Notes: generated from the letters alone by a model not told the origin. DNA of 64,000 bases from an uncultured bacterium (GCA_902791985.1 CADAYD010000001.1:62001-126000), one strand, 5' to 3'. Shown: positions 7,540-16,735, counted from the stretch's first letter. Translations and numbers: made by a program.

Positions 7540-9108
7540 TTATTTGGCAAAAATTGAATATCCGTTTGGCTTTAAATCTGGTGCCTTTATCTCATCCAAA
7601 GGTAAAAGCTCAACCCCATTAAATTTCTGCATCGGTTTTTTAGGGGTGTAGTAATCCACAGGATTATAATGTGGTGGTTCTTGTTTATTCTCCGCTTGTT
7701 GAGGCTGCTGAGTGGGTTGTTCTTGAGTTTGATTTATTTTCCCCTTTGTTTTCTTTTGTTTTTGCTTTTGTTTTTGCTTTGTCTCAACTTCTGATTTTAC
7801 ATCATCAACCGATACATTGGTTTCATAATTCGATTTATCCGGTTGTTTATCATGTAAGAATATCAAGCCTTTTGTATCATATGGATCTTTTTTGACTTTT
7901 TTAGGCTTTTCTTCTTTTACTTTTTGTTTTTTTGTTTTTTTACCTTTAACTTTTTCGTTTGCAAGTTCATCTACTTCTTGAGATAGCTTTTCTTCTTGTG
8001 CTTCAAGCTGTTGTTCTATTTTTTGTTCTTGTGTAAGCGGGGTTGGTTCTAATGGGGGAAGTTTTGATAAATTTTCATCTTCTTCCACATATCCGACTCC
8101 TGAAAGGCTGGCGGTTTTGCTTTCATTTAAACAATCAGTGTAATTTTCTACATTGTTAATTGTTTGTTGATATTCTTCGTTTATATTTGAGTCTGAATTT
8201 TTTTGATTATTTTCTCTCAGGGCAAGTTCTTTTTCAAATTGAGTAAATGCTTCATTACCTACAAATTGTTCCAATGCTGCTCGTTTTGATAAAAATTCGG
8301 CACGTGCGGTTTTTTGTTTGTCAATCGCTGTCCTGAAATGAGAATCTGTTATAACAATAATTTCTCTGGGTGCATTATTTTGTTGTGCCAATTCGAATCT
8401 TTCTTTTCTCAATTGTGCTAAATTCGTAGTCATTTCGAGTTGTTTTTTTGCGCTCATATAGTCATAATACAGATTAACTGTTTTTTGTTGCAAATCTTCA
8501 ACCTTGCGAATAAGAATAATCATATCCGCATCAGTAACTTTTGAATATTTATAGTTAAGTGCTTTTGTATCTTGCCCCATTATTCCTAAAACATTTGCTC
8601 CGATTAGTGATGAGCCTGCAAGTAAAGGGTTAGAAATTCCTGCTCCAACCAAAGTGGACATGCTCGCAACGGTTTTTAACATATTTTTTACGGCACTTTT
8701 GTCCGGTTTATCAGCATCAGGATTAGCCAGTTTGTAAAGCGCAAAATTTATTGTATCGCTTTGCATTGCTGCACCTTGCCACAATAAAGACAAATCAGAA
8801 ACCATATCTTGCTCTTCACATTCCAAATCATAAGCAATTTCTTTTGCTAAATTTTTTATGCTTAATTCGGAATAAGACAATTCTCTATTTTCATTTGTGG
8901 TATTTTGAGTTTGTTTTCTTATAGTTTCTTCTATAGAATTTTGCAAATCTTGTGCTTGTATATACGGATTTTCCGGTATATCAGAAATCCCTACTCTGTA
9001 TGCGGCAGATTTTGGAGTGGTTAAGTCTGATAGTGATAGATTCGCATTTGCACAGCATCCTCCGCTTATACATAGTATTGCTGCTAAAAGTAATAATTTA
9101 TTTTTCAT
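7540..9108 (-). CDS. Exported coiled-coil protein, larger paralogue
   Basis: The protein has 522 residues with a signal peptide (MKNKLLLLAAILCISGGCC...); the Cys pair at 18-19 could be a lipobox, though an imperfect one. A helical domain with LLWQGAAMQSDTINFALYKL (about residues 108-127) is shared with the upstream paralogue. A long coiled coil (about 195-300; NLYYDYMSAKKQLEMTTNLA) recalls the helical barrel of TolC-type outer-membrane factors. The C-terminal third is low-complexity (Lys/Gln/Pro, including KQKQKQKK). The start overlaps the end of the 276-aa gene by 11 bases, so translation is probably coupled. It probably acts in the envelope; no exact function is claimed. Confidence 0.75.
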   Translation of the reverse strand: MKNKLLLLAAILCISGGCCANANLSLSDLTTPKSAAYRVGISDIPENPYIQAQDLQNSIEETIRKQTQNTTNENRELSYSELSIKNLAKEIAYDLECEEQDMVSDLSLLWQGAAMQSDTINFALYKLANPDADKPDKSAVKNMLKTVASMSTLVGAGISNPLLAGSSLIGANVLGIMGQDTKALNYKYSKVTDADMIILIRKVEDLQQKTVNLYYDYMSAKKQLEMTTNLAQLRKERFELAQQNNAPREIIVITDSHFRTAIDKQKTARAEFLSKRAALEQFVGNEAFTQFEKELALRENNQKNSDSNINEEYQQTINNVENYTDCLNESKTASLSGVGYVEEDENLSKLPPLEPTPLTQEQKIEQQLEAQEEKLSQEVDELANEKVKGKKTKKQKVKEEKPKKVKKDPYDTKGLIFLHDKQPDKSNYETNVSVDDVKSEVETKQKQKQKQKKTKGKINQTQEQPTQQPQQAENKQEPPHYNPVDYYTPKKPMQKFNGVELLPLDEIKAPDLKPNGYSIFAK

Positions 9109-9928
9109 TTTTACTCTCTCCTAATAGTGCTGAATCATAATCATATTGATATAAATTCAAGTTGTCTACAACTTTTTTACCTGCTAATCTTTGAAGTTCT
9201 AAATGATATTTTTTACATAATGAAATATATTTCTCTTCTTCTAATTGTATATCTTGATATAGTGTAGATTGTATTGCTATTTCAAGAGTATCTTCTTCTT
9301 CCATAGCTTTTGCATAATTTTTATTGTAAAGCATTTCTCTTGAACGAATTTCTTTTAATAATGCAAGATTGTTTTTATAATTATAATACGCGCTAATTAA
9401 TTTATCCTGAAGATTTTCAATAAGACCGGCAAGTTCAATAAGTTCGGTGTCTGTCAAAGGAATTTCTTTTGGTATATTTTTTCTGTTTAAAAGATTTTGT
9501 GCTATTTGACCTGCTCCGTATGCTCCGGATTGAAGCATATAATTTTGACCCAGAAGCATGGGCGCCATAGACGCACCTGATATTATTGCAGACAGAGTTT
9601 TTGCCATAAGTGATGAATGTATTCTCCGCTGACTTTCCGGTGTTGCAAGTTTTTTTAGAGCAAATCCGATAACTTGGTTATTTGCAACAGTTCCTTTCCA
9701 AAGATTATCGATATCTTCCATGTCTTTGTCTCTTTGGAGTTTTACGATTTGTTCAAGTATTTGTTCATCTGATAATACTAAACTGTCAGATTTTTTATAA
9801 TCTTGTTGCGGCAGTTCAATTTTTGGTTTCTCAACTCCTCTTAAATGCACTGTATCGTCGGCCATAACAGGCATAATTTGTGCAGATAAAAAGCATGCAA
9901 TCCCTAATATAATTCCCAACTTTTTCAT
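9098..9928 (-). CDS. Exported coiled-coil protein, smaller paralogue
   Basis: The protein has 276 residues with a clear signal peptide ending near VMA-DDTVH. The core matches the downstream 522-aa protein: DIDNLWKGTVANNQVIGFAL aligns with its DLSLLWQG... segment. A Gly-rich hydrophobic region follows (AIISGASMAPMLLG, about 113-126), then a coiled coil (LIENLQDKLISAYYNYKNNL) similar to TolC-type helices, though no beta-barrel part is evident. It lacks the Lys/Gln/Pro tail of its paralogue. The pair is a tandem duplication with divergence. Both are probably periplasmic or outer-membrane associated. Confidence 0.75.
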   Translation of the reverse strand: MKKLGIILGIACFLSAQIMPVMADDTVHLRGVEKPKIELPQQDYKKSDSLVLSDEQILEQIVKLQRDKDMEDIDNLWKGTVANNQVIGFALKKLATPESQRRIHSSLMAKTLSAIISGASMAPMLLGQNYMLQSGAYGAGQIAQNLLNRKNIPKEIPLTDTELIELAGLIENLQDKLISAYYNYKNNLALLKEIRSREMLYNKNYAKAMEEEDTLEIAIQSTLYQDIQLEEEKYISLCKKYHLELQRLAGKKVVDNLNLYQYDYDSALLGESKNEK

Positions 9929-10056
9929 AATAAATATATATCATTAATATACGAATAAATCTAATGGTTGATTAATCTTTACATCAAATGGTGGTTATTC
10001 TTGAAAGTAAAAATATTTAGAATTGAATTGTTAAGAGAGTAGATAGTAGGAAGAAA

Positions 10057-10809
10057 TTGAGCAAAAGTACTGCAAAAACCGAATATATGAGTGTCCCGTT
10101 CAAGATACAAAAGCAAAAAAATGAAATGCAAAATCAAGCGGACAGGCTTAAATCGAATAATTCTTTTAAAGAAGCGGTTGGACTTTATCTTAATTCAGTT
10201 CTATTAGACCGTAATAATCCTGATACGTATTTGAATTTGGGTGTTTGCTATAAGCAGCTCGGAAAAATTAAAAAAGCGATTACTGCGCTTGAAAAATCGG
10301 CGCTGCTTGACAAAGACAATTTTGAAACATTTTATGAATTGGGACTTTGTCATTTGCAAGATGGTGTTGCTTGTAAAGCGATTAAGTGTTTTATTCATGC
10401 TGTTGAGCTTGAACCTGACAATGCTGATGCGATTTATCAGCTCGGATTGGCACATGAGCAGTGTGATGAACAGGATATGGCAATGATGATTTATCAAAAA
10501 CTCATTGAGAATTCTCCAACTTATCTAAATGCTTATCTGAGAAAATCAACGCTTTTGATGAAAATGGAGCTTTACAAATCCGCACTGGATTTGTATAAAC
10601 AGGTTTTGAAAATTAATCCTAACTATGCTCAGGGATATTATGATATTGCATATTGCCTTGATAAACTGGGTAAACAAAGAGAAGCAAAACGTTATTATCA
10701 CAAGTTTTTGGAACATAAACCCGAAGATAAAAACGCTGATTTTGTTATGCGCAGGATGGAAAAACTCAAAAAACTAACCACTTCAAATACAAAGTTATCT
10801 CTTGTTTAA
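10057..10809 (+). CDS. TPR-repeat protein
   Basis: At least five tetratricopeptide repeats run from about residue 35 to 235, for example LYLNSVLLDRNNPDTYLNLG, KAITALEKSALLDKDNFETF and YKQVLKINPNYAQGYYDIAY. Such helical repeats mediate protein-protein contacts. No signal peptide or membrane segment is seen, so it is probably cytoplasmic. The start is a TTG preceded by TAGGAAG; an ATG ten codons in (10087) is the alternative. The last 15 bases overlap the end of the convergent cca gene. Confidence 0.85.
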   Translation: MSKSTAKTEYMSVPFKIQKQKNEMQNQADRLKSNNSFKEAVGLYLNSVLLDRNNPDTYLNLGVCYKQLGKIKKAITALEKSALLDKDNFETFYELGLCHLQDGVACKAIKCFIHAVELEPDNADAIYQLGLAHEQCDEQDMAMMIYQKLIENSPTYLNAYLRKSTLLMKMELYKSALDLYKQVLKINPNYAQGYYDIAYCLDKLGKQREAKRYYHKFLEHKPEDKNADFVMRRMEKLKKLTTSNTKLSLV

Positions 10810-12207
10810 ATTTTTTACAAACGCAACTGCTTGTTCTTTTGTTGAGATATCTCCATTCAATTGAGCTTCATTAAGTTCGTTTAAAATTCTGCCCAGTTTT
10901 GGCGAGGGGGTAATATTTAGCATCTCCATGATTTCGTTGCCGTCTAATAATTTTGGTAAAGGCTTTATTGTTTCAAGGCTGTCAATATAGAATTTTAAGA
11001 GTTTATCAAGTAAAGAAAGGTTTTTATCAACCATTTCCTTTGTTATTTCAGGCCCGAGCGCAGAAAGTCTGTCCGCCTTTCCGATAATTATGGCATCAAT
11101 TGAGTCATCCTCCATTTTGCGAACATATCTCATCATAATTTTGTCCGTCAATTCCGGAGAACAAACTACCATCGTTGCATACATGTGGTTTTTAATCATT
11201 TTTTGTATGTATTTAATTTGCTTATTTGAAAATGCCAGTTTTTTTAAAATTTCAGGAGCCATCTTTGAGCCGACATCATCGTGCTTATAAAATCTGTGGC
11301 GACCTGTATCTTCTTCGATGAACCAAGTTGAAAACTTGCCAATATCGTGCATAAAGGCAGCCAATTTCAAATGCGCAAGTCGAGAAAATCCGCCAAAATC
11401 AACCTTGTCTAAATGAGTTTTGACTTCTGGTAATGAAGTTTTGTACAAAAGTTCAATTTGTCTGACCGTTTCAATGCTGTGATGAAACAAATCCAAATGA
11501 TGATGTGCGTTTGGCGGTACTTGTTTTAACTCTTTAACAAAAGGGAAAATTAAATCTAAAATTCCGCATTCTTCCATTTTTAAAAGTGCGCTGTGGGCGA
11601 ATTGCCCGCTAAAAAGTTTCATAAGTTCGTATTCGACACGCTCTTTGGCAGGTTTATTTATTAACTGCGCATATTTTTTTGCGATTTGCATAAGCTCTTG
11701 CGAAATTTCAAAGCCCAAAACCGAATGAAATCTGAAAATTCTCAAAAGTCTTAGCGGGTCATCAGTGAAATTAGTTTCTGCTATTCCGTTTAAAACCTTA
11801 TTTTCAAAGTCATTTAAACCGTTTGCAAGGTCATAAATTCCGCCGGTTTTTATATTCACTGCAACGGCATTAACTCTCAAATCTCTGCGCAAAATATCTT
11901 TTTCAAGCGAATTTTCTATCGGGTTTGTTATATCAAGATAATTTTTTTTATCCTCCAAAACAACTCTGTAAATTTTGTTCTCTTCATCAAGTGGAATGAA
12001 TTTCCCGCCCAGAAATTCGGTAACTTTTAGCGAAAACTCTTTTGCATCGCAATCAGTCACAATCAAATCTCTGTCAAAGATTTCTTTTCCAAGCAAAATA
12101 TCACGAATGGCACCGCCCACAAGCCAAATGTCATTATCAAAAAAACTTGATATGTTATTCAAAATTTCATCGTTTGCTATTGAGTTTTTAATGATTTGAG
12201 TATTCAT
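10795..12207 (-). CDS. cca: CCA tRNA nucleotidyltransferase with HD domain
   Basis: Adds or repairs the 3'-CCA end of tRNAs; the CAU tRNA in this window lacks an encoded CCA. The class II nucleotidyltransferase head is clear: WLVGGAIRDILLGKEIFDRD (about residues 28-47) with its DxD, and DDPLRLLRIFRF (about 148-159). A C-terminal HD domain (LAAFMHDIGKFSTWF, KHDDVG) is present as in bacterial HD-type enzymes. The frame extends upstream to 12228, but the ATG at 12207 is favoured by GGAAA upstream and by family length (470 aa). It overlaps the rsmE end by 20 bases and is probably co-transcribed with it. Confidence 0.92.
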   Translation of the reverse strand: MNTQIIKNSIANDEILNNISSFFDNDIWLVGGAIRDILLGKEIFDRDLIVTDCDAKEFSLKVTEFLGGKFIPLDEENKIYRVVLEDKKNYLDITNPIENSLEKDILRRDLRVNAVAVNIKTGGIYDLANGLNDFENKVLNGIAETNFTDDPLRLLRIFRFHSVLGFEISQELMQIAKKYAQLINKPAKERVEYELMKLFSGQFAHSALLKMEECGILDLIFPFVKELKQVPPNAHHHLDLFHHSIETVRQIELLYKTSLPEVKTHLDKVDFGGFSRLAHLKLAAFMHDIGKFSTWFIEEDTGRHRFYKHDDVGSKMAPEILKKLAFSNKQIKYIQKMIKNHMYATMVVCSPELTDKIMMRYVRKMEDDSIDAIIIGKADRLSALGPEITKEMVDKNLSLLDKLLKFYIDSLETIKPLPKLLDGNEIMEMLNITPSPKLGRILNELNEAQLNGDISTKEQAVAFVKNLNKR

Positions 12208-12949
12208 AAATGATGTTTCCAAGTGCAACAGTGGTTGCGGTTTCCGCCCTTAAAATCATATCACCGAGGGTGAGCATTTCAATTTTTTTCTCTGCAAATT
12301 CGTCAAATTCCTTCTGCGAAAAACCGCCCTCCGGTCCGATTATTACAAGTACTTTATCCCCTTGTTTAATCGGATTTTGTTCAAACGACTGCCTGATGGT
12401 TTTTGTTGCAATTCTTTCGCAAAAGACCATAACTTTGTCAAAGTGGTGTTCGTTTAAGACTTTTTCAATGGTTGTGCGAGGATAACAGGTTGGAATATTC
12501 GCCCTTTCGCATTGTTTCGAACTTTCATACATAATCTTTTGCCATTTGTCGATTTTTTTGTCTATCATTTCGTTATTTAGTGCACAATTATCGGTCTTTA
12601 CAGGATAAATCCCTGTCACCCCAAGTTCAGTTGCTTTTTCTATTAAAAGATTTTGGGCATCACTTCGCAAAGGACTTTGCGCCAGATAAAGTTCAAAATC
12701 AAGAAATCTTTTGCTCGGGTAAGATTTATCAATTTTTGCCGTAATTCCGTCGTTTGTAATAGATTCAATCGTTGTTTCATACTGAATTTTATTTTCGTCA
12801 ATGAGCAAAAGCCTTTCGCCTGTTCTTGCACGCAGAGAACGAGCGATATGAAAATAGTTTTCCTCATTTTGTCGGCGTGGCAACGCCGACCTACAAATAA
12901 CTATTTTACCGTTATTTACCTGTTGCGAATTTATAAAAAAATGCGGCAT
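12188..12949 (-). CDS. rsmE: 16S rRNA (uracil-1498-N3) methyltransferase RsmE
   Basis: SPOUT-family enzyme methylating U1498 of 16S rRNA. The knotted C-terminal domain is clear: VLVIIGPEGGFSQKEFDEFA (about 178-197) and LTLGDMILRAETATTVALG (about 206-224). Length (253 aa) is normal. In the N-terminal PUA-like domain, residues about 20-29 (CRSALPRRQN) are encoded by an inserted palindromic element that keeps the frame, just before the usual 'ENYFHIARSLRA' helix. AAGAGGAA before the ATG supports the start. It sits between the rqcH-like gene and cca. Confidence 0.93.
   Translation of the reverse strand: MPHFFINSQQVNNGKIVICRSALPRRQNEENYFHIARSLRARTGERLLLIDENKIQYETTIESITNDGITAKIDKSYPSKRFLDFELYLAQSPLRSDAQNLLIEKATELGVTGIYPVKTDNCALNNEMIDKKIDKWQKIMYESSKQCERANIPTCYPRTTIEKVLNEHHFDKVMVFCERIATKTIRQSFEQNPIKQGDKVLVIIGPEGGFSQKEFDEFAEKKIEMLTLGDMILRAETATTVALGNIIYEYSNH
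12871..12890. repeat. Palindromic element inside rsmE
   Basis: Perfect inverted repeat GTCGGCGT-GGCA-ACGCCGAC within the rsmE coding frame. The same stem, with a different 4-base loop (TACT), occurs between aspS and the HEPN gene at 16301-16320, and the flanks also agree on the rsmE coding strand (G-T/C-AG before the stem). It is therefore a small dispersed repeat that landed in a gene without shifting the frame. Confidence 0.85.
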
Positions 12950-12979
12950 AATTTCCTCTTTTTCAAAATTATATCATAA

Positions 12980-14413
12980 TCAATCTATAACAATTTCTTT
13001 TTCGTTTTTGTAGGTAACATAGCCCAAATTCGCCTTGGGAGGTTTGCGTAAATACTTGCGTTTAGTATAAATTACTCCGATTTTTGAGGAGTTTTTTCCT
13101 TGCGAATTTTCTTTAGCAAGTTTTGCACACTCCAAAATTAAGTCATCAGTTATGTGTTGGCTTTTTAATAAAACGTGAGAGCCGGGGCAGTCTTTTGTGT
13201 GGAACCACAAATCTTCATCTCCCGCGAGTTTTGAAATAATATAATCATTTTGTTTGTTGTTTTTGCCGATGTAAATTCTTGTCCCGTCGGGTTTTTGAAT
13301 ACAAAAAATTCCCTCACACATGGGTAGACGAGCAGGGTGAGGGGTTGATATCTCTTGTTCTATTTCTTTCAAGTCGTCAATATTTTTTGCGATTTCAACA
13401 GAATACAAGATGCTTTCAAGATATTCTTTGTTTTGCTTGTTTTCTTCAATGAGTTCGCTCAATTTAATCCCTGCGGTTTTGCCTTTGTTGTATTTTTTAT
13501 AATAGTCGTTCGCATTTTCTTTAACAGTTTTTGTGTTTTTTAAAGGTATTGTAATTCCTTGATTATTCTCATAATCAAACACTTTTGCTTCGTTTGTGTA
13601 ATCCTTTAAATTGTACAAATTTGCCATGAGCAAATCGCCATAAAGCCTGAATTTGTCGTAATTTTCACTTCGCTTTAGCTGTAAATTCATCTCGTTTAAT
13701 GATTTCTCGCATTTTTTTAATTTCTGATTTGTCAGGGCTAAATATTCGGATTTCAATGCTTTAAACTTTGCTTTATATGTTAATGTTGCATAGTAATTAT
13801 CAATAAGGGAATTGACATTATTCCCGAATATTTTTTGCTTGAAACTTTTTAAAAATCCGTAGCGTTCTTCAATAAAATATTTTGAGGAATGTTTGGGAGG
13901 ATAGGTGTATGGAATTTGTCCGTAAACCTCTCTAACTTGACTCTTATCAGCCCCTACATTGTGTGCGCAGCCTAAAATTATATTCGTATCGGTGTTATAA
14001 AGTATAACGTTTGAATATTTGCCCATAAGTTCAACGGCTAGGCAAAGATAAATTTTATCCCCGATTTCGTTATAAGTTTCAAAAAATAGTTCTAAAATCC
14101 GCTCTCCATCAGGTTGATTAACTTTTGCAATTTTTGAATTTTGAAGATATTTTCTCAAAAGCATACAAAACATTGGCGGTTTTTGCGGTATTTCCATGAG
14201 TCTTTTTTCAGAGTTTTCATCTGACATAAAACAAACGTGATACATTTTCGGGTCAATATTTATGTGAAATTGACATGTTTGTCCGTTGCTGCGCAGAAAT
14301 AATATAAGCTCACGGCGTGTGGGCTGTTGAATTTTATTTATTCTTGCCCCTGTTATGAACTCTTTATTTTCATCAATAAAGCCTTTTAAGATTAAACTGT
14401 CAAATGAAATCAT
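12980..14413 (-). CDS. rqcH: NFACT-family protein (RqcH/Fbp-like), ribosome quality control
   Basis: RqcH binds obstructed 50S subunits and adds C-terminal alanine tails to stalled peptides. The N-terminal NFACT-N domain (IKKGF-like start, ARINKIQQPTRRELILFLRS), a central coiled coil (about 210-330) and the NFACT-R domain with GEDLWFHTKDCPGSHVL-like sequence (here AGDEDLWFHTKDCPGSHVLL, about 408-427) are all visible. At 477 aa it is shorter than the usual roughly 550-580. Residues STPHPARLPMCEGIF, between coiled coil and NFACT-R, come from a palindromic insertion (13311-13343). The homology is firm; the exact RqcH activity is inferred. Confidence 0.85.
   Translation of the reverse strand: MISFDSLILKGFIDENKEFITGARINKIQQPTRRELILFLRSNGQTCQFHINIDPKMYHVCFMSDENSEKRLMEIPQKPPMFCMLLRKYLQNSKIAKVNQPDGERILELFFETYNEIGDKIYLCLAVELMGKYSNVILYNTDTNIILGCAHNVGADKSQVREVYGQIPYTYPPKHSSKYFIEERYGFLKSFKQKIFGNNVNSLIDNYYATLTYKAKFKALKSEYLALTNQKLKKCEKSLNEMNLQLKRSENYDKFRLYGDLLMANLYNLKDYTNEAKVFDYENNQGITIPLKNTKTVKENANDYYKKYNKGKTAGIKLSELIEENKQNKEYLESILYSVEIAKNIDDLKEIEQEISTPHPARLPMCEGIFCIQKPDGTRIYIGKNNKQNDYIISKLAGDEDLWFHTKDCPGSHVLLKSQHITDDLILECAKLAKENSQGKNSSKIGVIYTKRKYLRKPPKANLGYVTYKNEKEIVID
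13311..13343. repeat. Palindromic element inside the rqcH-like gene
   Basis: Inverted arms CCCTCAC (13311-13317) and GTGAGGG (13337-13343) enclose 19 bases (33 bp in all, 11 codons), so the reading frame is kept. The GC content is far above the surrounding gene. A related but not identical CCCTCAC/GAGGG element lies between proB and proA at 49122. Confidence 0.7.
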
Positions 14414-14512
14414 AAAGAAAATTTACCAAAAATCAATATTATTGTCTAATGTTTTTTTGTTTGTGATAAGATTAATTTTGCAAAATATAAATAGAAAAAG
14501 GAAATTTGAGAG

Positions 14513-16294
14513 ATGATTAAGACAGAATTTAAAGACCATGAATGCGGTAAACTAAGACTTGAAGATATTGATAAAACCGTCACACTATCAGGCTGGGTAG
14601 CAACAGTTCGTGATTTGGGCGGAATTTTATTTATTGAACTTCGTGACAGAAGCGGTGTTTTTCAATTGGTTGCAAACCCGCAGATTAACCCGAAAGTGCA
14701 TGAAGTTTTCGGTAAAGTAAGAAGCGAATATGTTATAAAAGTTACGGGTAAAATTACAAAAAGACCGCCTGAAACTTATAACGAAAAATACCCGACAGGT
14801 CAGGTTGAAATGTATCCTGAATCTGTAGAAGTTTTATCAGAATCAAAGGTTTTGCCTTTTGTTCTTGATGATGAAAATGTTTCTGAAGATATTCGTTTAA
14901 AATACAGATATCTTGATTTAAGACGTGAACAAATGCTTTCAAAACTTGTTTTACGTCACAATATTGTTACCGCAATCAGAAACTATATGAACAGTTTGGA
15001 CTTTTTGGAAGTCGAAACACCTATCCTTATCAAAACAACTCCGGAAGGTGCAAGAGACTATCTTGTTCCGTCAAGAGTTCAGGAGGGTAAATTCTTCGCA
15101 CTTCCTCAGTCCCCTCAAATCTTTAAACAACTTTTGATGGTCGGCGGTATCGAAAGATATTATCAAATCGCAAAATGCTTCCGAGACGAAGATTTACGTG
15201 CAGACAGACAGCCTGAATTTACTCAGGTCGATATTGAAATGTCGTTTGTAAAACAACAGGACGTAATAAAAGTTGTTGAAGGCTTAATCGTTGATGCGTT
15301 TAAGGCAGCAGGGGTTGATGTTCAACCTCCGTTTACTCAAATCACTTGGCAGGAAGCGATGGACAGATTCGGTTCCGATAAACCTGATACAAGATTTGGC
15401 TTGGAGTTGTTTGACTTGGGCGATATTATTATGCAGTCTGAATTCCAGATTGTTAAAAATACACTTGAACAGGGTGGAATCGTTCGTGGTATAAGAATTC
15501 CCGGCGGCGCTAAATTTTCAAGAAAAGAAATTGACGATATTACAAAAATCGCCGTTTCCTTCGGTGCAAAAGCACTTGCAAATATTATTTATCAAGAAGA
15601 CGGAACACCAAAATCACCTGTTCTCAAATTCGTTACCGAAGAACAAGCAAAACAAATTCAAGAGAGAGCAGGCGCTCAGGCAGGCGATATAATCTTCTTC
15701 CTTGCAGATAAACCGAAACTTGTTTACGACATTATGGGAAGATTAAGATTACATTTCGGTAAAATGCTTAATTTAATTGACGAATCAAAACACGCACTGT
15801 TGTGGGTTGTTGACTTCCCGATGTTTGAATGGAGTGACGAAGAGCAAAGATTTATGGCTATGCACCATCCGTTCACATCTCCAAACCTTGAAGATATGGA
15901 TAAACTCAAAGCGGGTGATTTGGGTAATGTTAAATCAATTGCTTATGATATTGTTTATAACGGAACAGAGCTTGGCGGCGGTTCTGTCAGAATCCACTCA
16001 TCGGAAGTTCAGCAGGAAATTTTTAAGGCTTTAGGCTTAACTCAGGAAGAAGCCGAAGAAAAATTCGGATTTATGGTGAACGCACTGCAATACGGCACAC
16101 CGCCTCATGCAGGCTTGGCAATCGGTTTGGACAGACTTGTTGCACTTCTTGCAAGAACTGATTCAATTCGTGATGTTATCGCATTCCCGAAAAACGCAGG
16201 GGCAAAATGTTTGATGTCAGGTGCTCCGGGTGAAGCTTCAATTCAACAGCTGAGAGAATTGCATATAAAAAGTACAGTGAATGTGAATAAATAA
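14513..16294 (+). CDS. aspS: Aspartyl-tRNA synthetase (AspRS)
   Basis: Class II synthetase charging tRNA-Asp (or Asp/Asn if non-discriminating). An OB-fold anticodon-binding domain fills residues 1-110 (VTLSGWVATVRDLGGILFIE). Motif 2 is YQIAKCFRDEDLRADRQPEF (about 222-241), followed by TQVDIEMSF. Motif 3 is GLAIGLDRLVALLA (about 540-553). The GAD insertion domain (about 300-410) and length of 593 aa mark the bacterial type. GGAAATTTGAGAG precedes the ATG. It is transcribed away from the rqcH-like gene, with a 99-bp promoter-containing spacer. Confidence 0.97.
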   Translation: MIKTEFKDHECGKLRLEDIDKTVTLSGWVATVRDLGGILFIELRDRSGVFQLVANPQINPKVHEVFGKVRSEYVIKVTGKITKRPPETYNEKYPTGQVEMYPESVEVLSESKVLPFVLDDENVSEDIRLKYRYLDLRREQMLSKLVLRHNIVTAIRNYMNSLDFLEVETPILIKTTPEGARDYLVPSRVQEGKFFALPQSPQIFKQLLMVGGIERYYQIAKCFRDEDLRADRQPEFTQVDIEMSFVKQQDVIKVVEGLIVDAFKAAGVDVQPPFTQITWQEAMDRFGSDKPDTRFGLELFDLGDIIMQSEFQIVKNTLEQGGIVRGIRIPGGAKFSRKEIDDITKIAVSFGAKALANIIYQEDGTPKSPVLKFVTEEQAKQIQERAGAQAGDIIFFLADKPKLVYDIMGRLRLHFGKMLNLIDESKHALLWVVDFPMFEWSDEEQRFMAMHHPFTSPNLEDMDKLKAGDLGNVKSIAYDIVYNGTELGGGSVRIHSSEVQQEIFKALGLTQEEAEEKFGFMVNALQYGTPPHAGLAIGLDRLVALLARTDSIRDVIAFPKNAGAKCLMSGAPGEASIQQLRELHIKSTVNVNK

Positions 16295-16300
16295 ATGCAG

Positions 16301-16320
16301 GTCGGCGTTACTACGCCGAC
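16301..16320. repeat. Palindromic element after aspS
   Basis: GTCGGCGT-TACT-ACGCCGAC, the same 8-base arms as the copy inside rsmE. It lies 6 bases after the aspS stop and 19 before the next gene. It could act as an RNA hairpin at the 3' end of the aspS message, but there is no T-tract, so it is not a typical terminator. Confidence 0.85.
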
Positions 16321-16339
16321 TTAAATATATAGAGGTATT

Positions 16340-16735
16340 ATGTCAAGACTTAGTGAACGTATACAAAATTTTAATAATGCTTATAGCTTATTTGATGAAA
16401 TGTGTAAGAATTATCTGGCAGATAAACAGAGTAATTCAAATCGTCTTGCATTAACTCAGAGTTTTGAAATTGTTTTTGAATTGGGTTGGAAAGTTATAAA
16501 GGATTATCTTAAAATTAAGGGCGTGGAAGTTTATACTCCTAAAGATGTTATCAAATCTGCGTTTTCAAGTGAAATTATTAAAAACGGGCAAGTTTGGATT
16601 GACATGCTTGATTCAAGAAATGCATCTTCTCATGAGTATAATCAAGATAAAGTTGATAAAATTTTAGAAAAAATAAGTTCTGAATATTATAGTGAATTAA
16701 AAATTTTTAGAGAAAGTGAAATTTTTAATGGTTGA
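16340..16735 (+). CDS. HEPN-like nucleotidyltransferase partner (HI0074 family)
   Basis: A 131-residue helical protein of the 'nucleotidyltransferase substrate-binding' family, which pairs with small MNT enzymes and is viewed today as a HEPN toxin-type RNase. The segment WIDMLDSRNASSHEYNQDKV (about residues 90-109) holds the R-x4-H core of HEPN proteins (RNASSH). The earlier helix ALTQSFEIVFELGWKVIKDY is also typical. AGAGGT precedes the ATG. The stop overlaps the start of the MNT gene (ATGGTTGA), as usual for these pairs. Confidence 0.85.
   Translation: MSRLSERIQNFNNAYSLFDEMCKNYLADKQSNSNRLALTQSFEIVFELGWKVIKDYLKIKGVEVYTPKDVIKSAFSSEIIKNGQVWIDMLDSRNASSHEYNQDKVDKILEKISSEYYSELKIFRESEIFNG

Noticed and set aside
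8952-9140. Plus-strand frame opposite the signal peptide of the 522-aa gene
   Set aside because: It is antisense to a well-supported gene, without a ribosome site.
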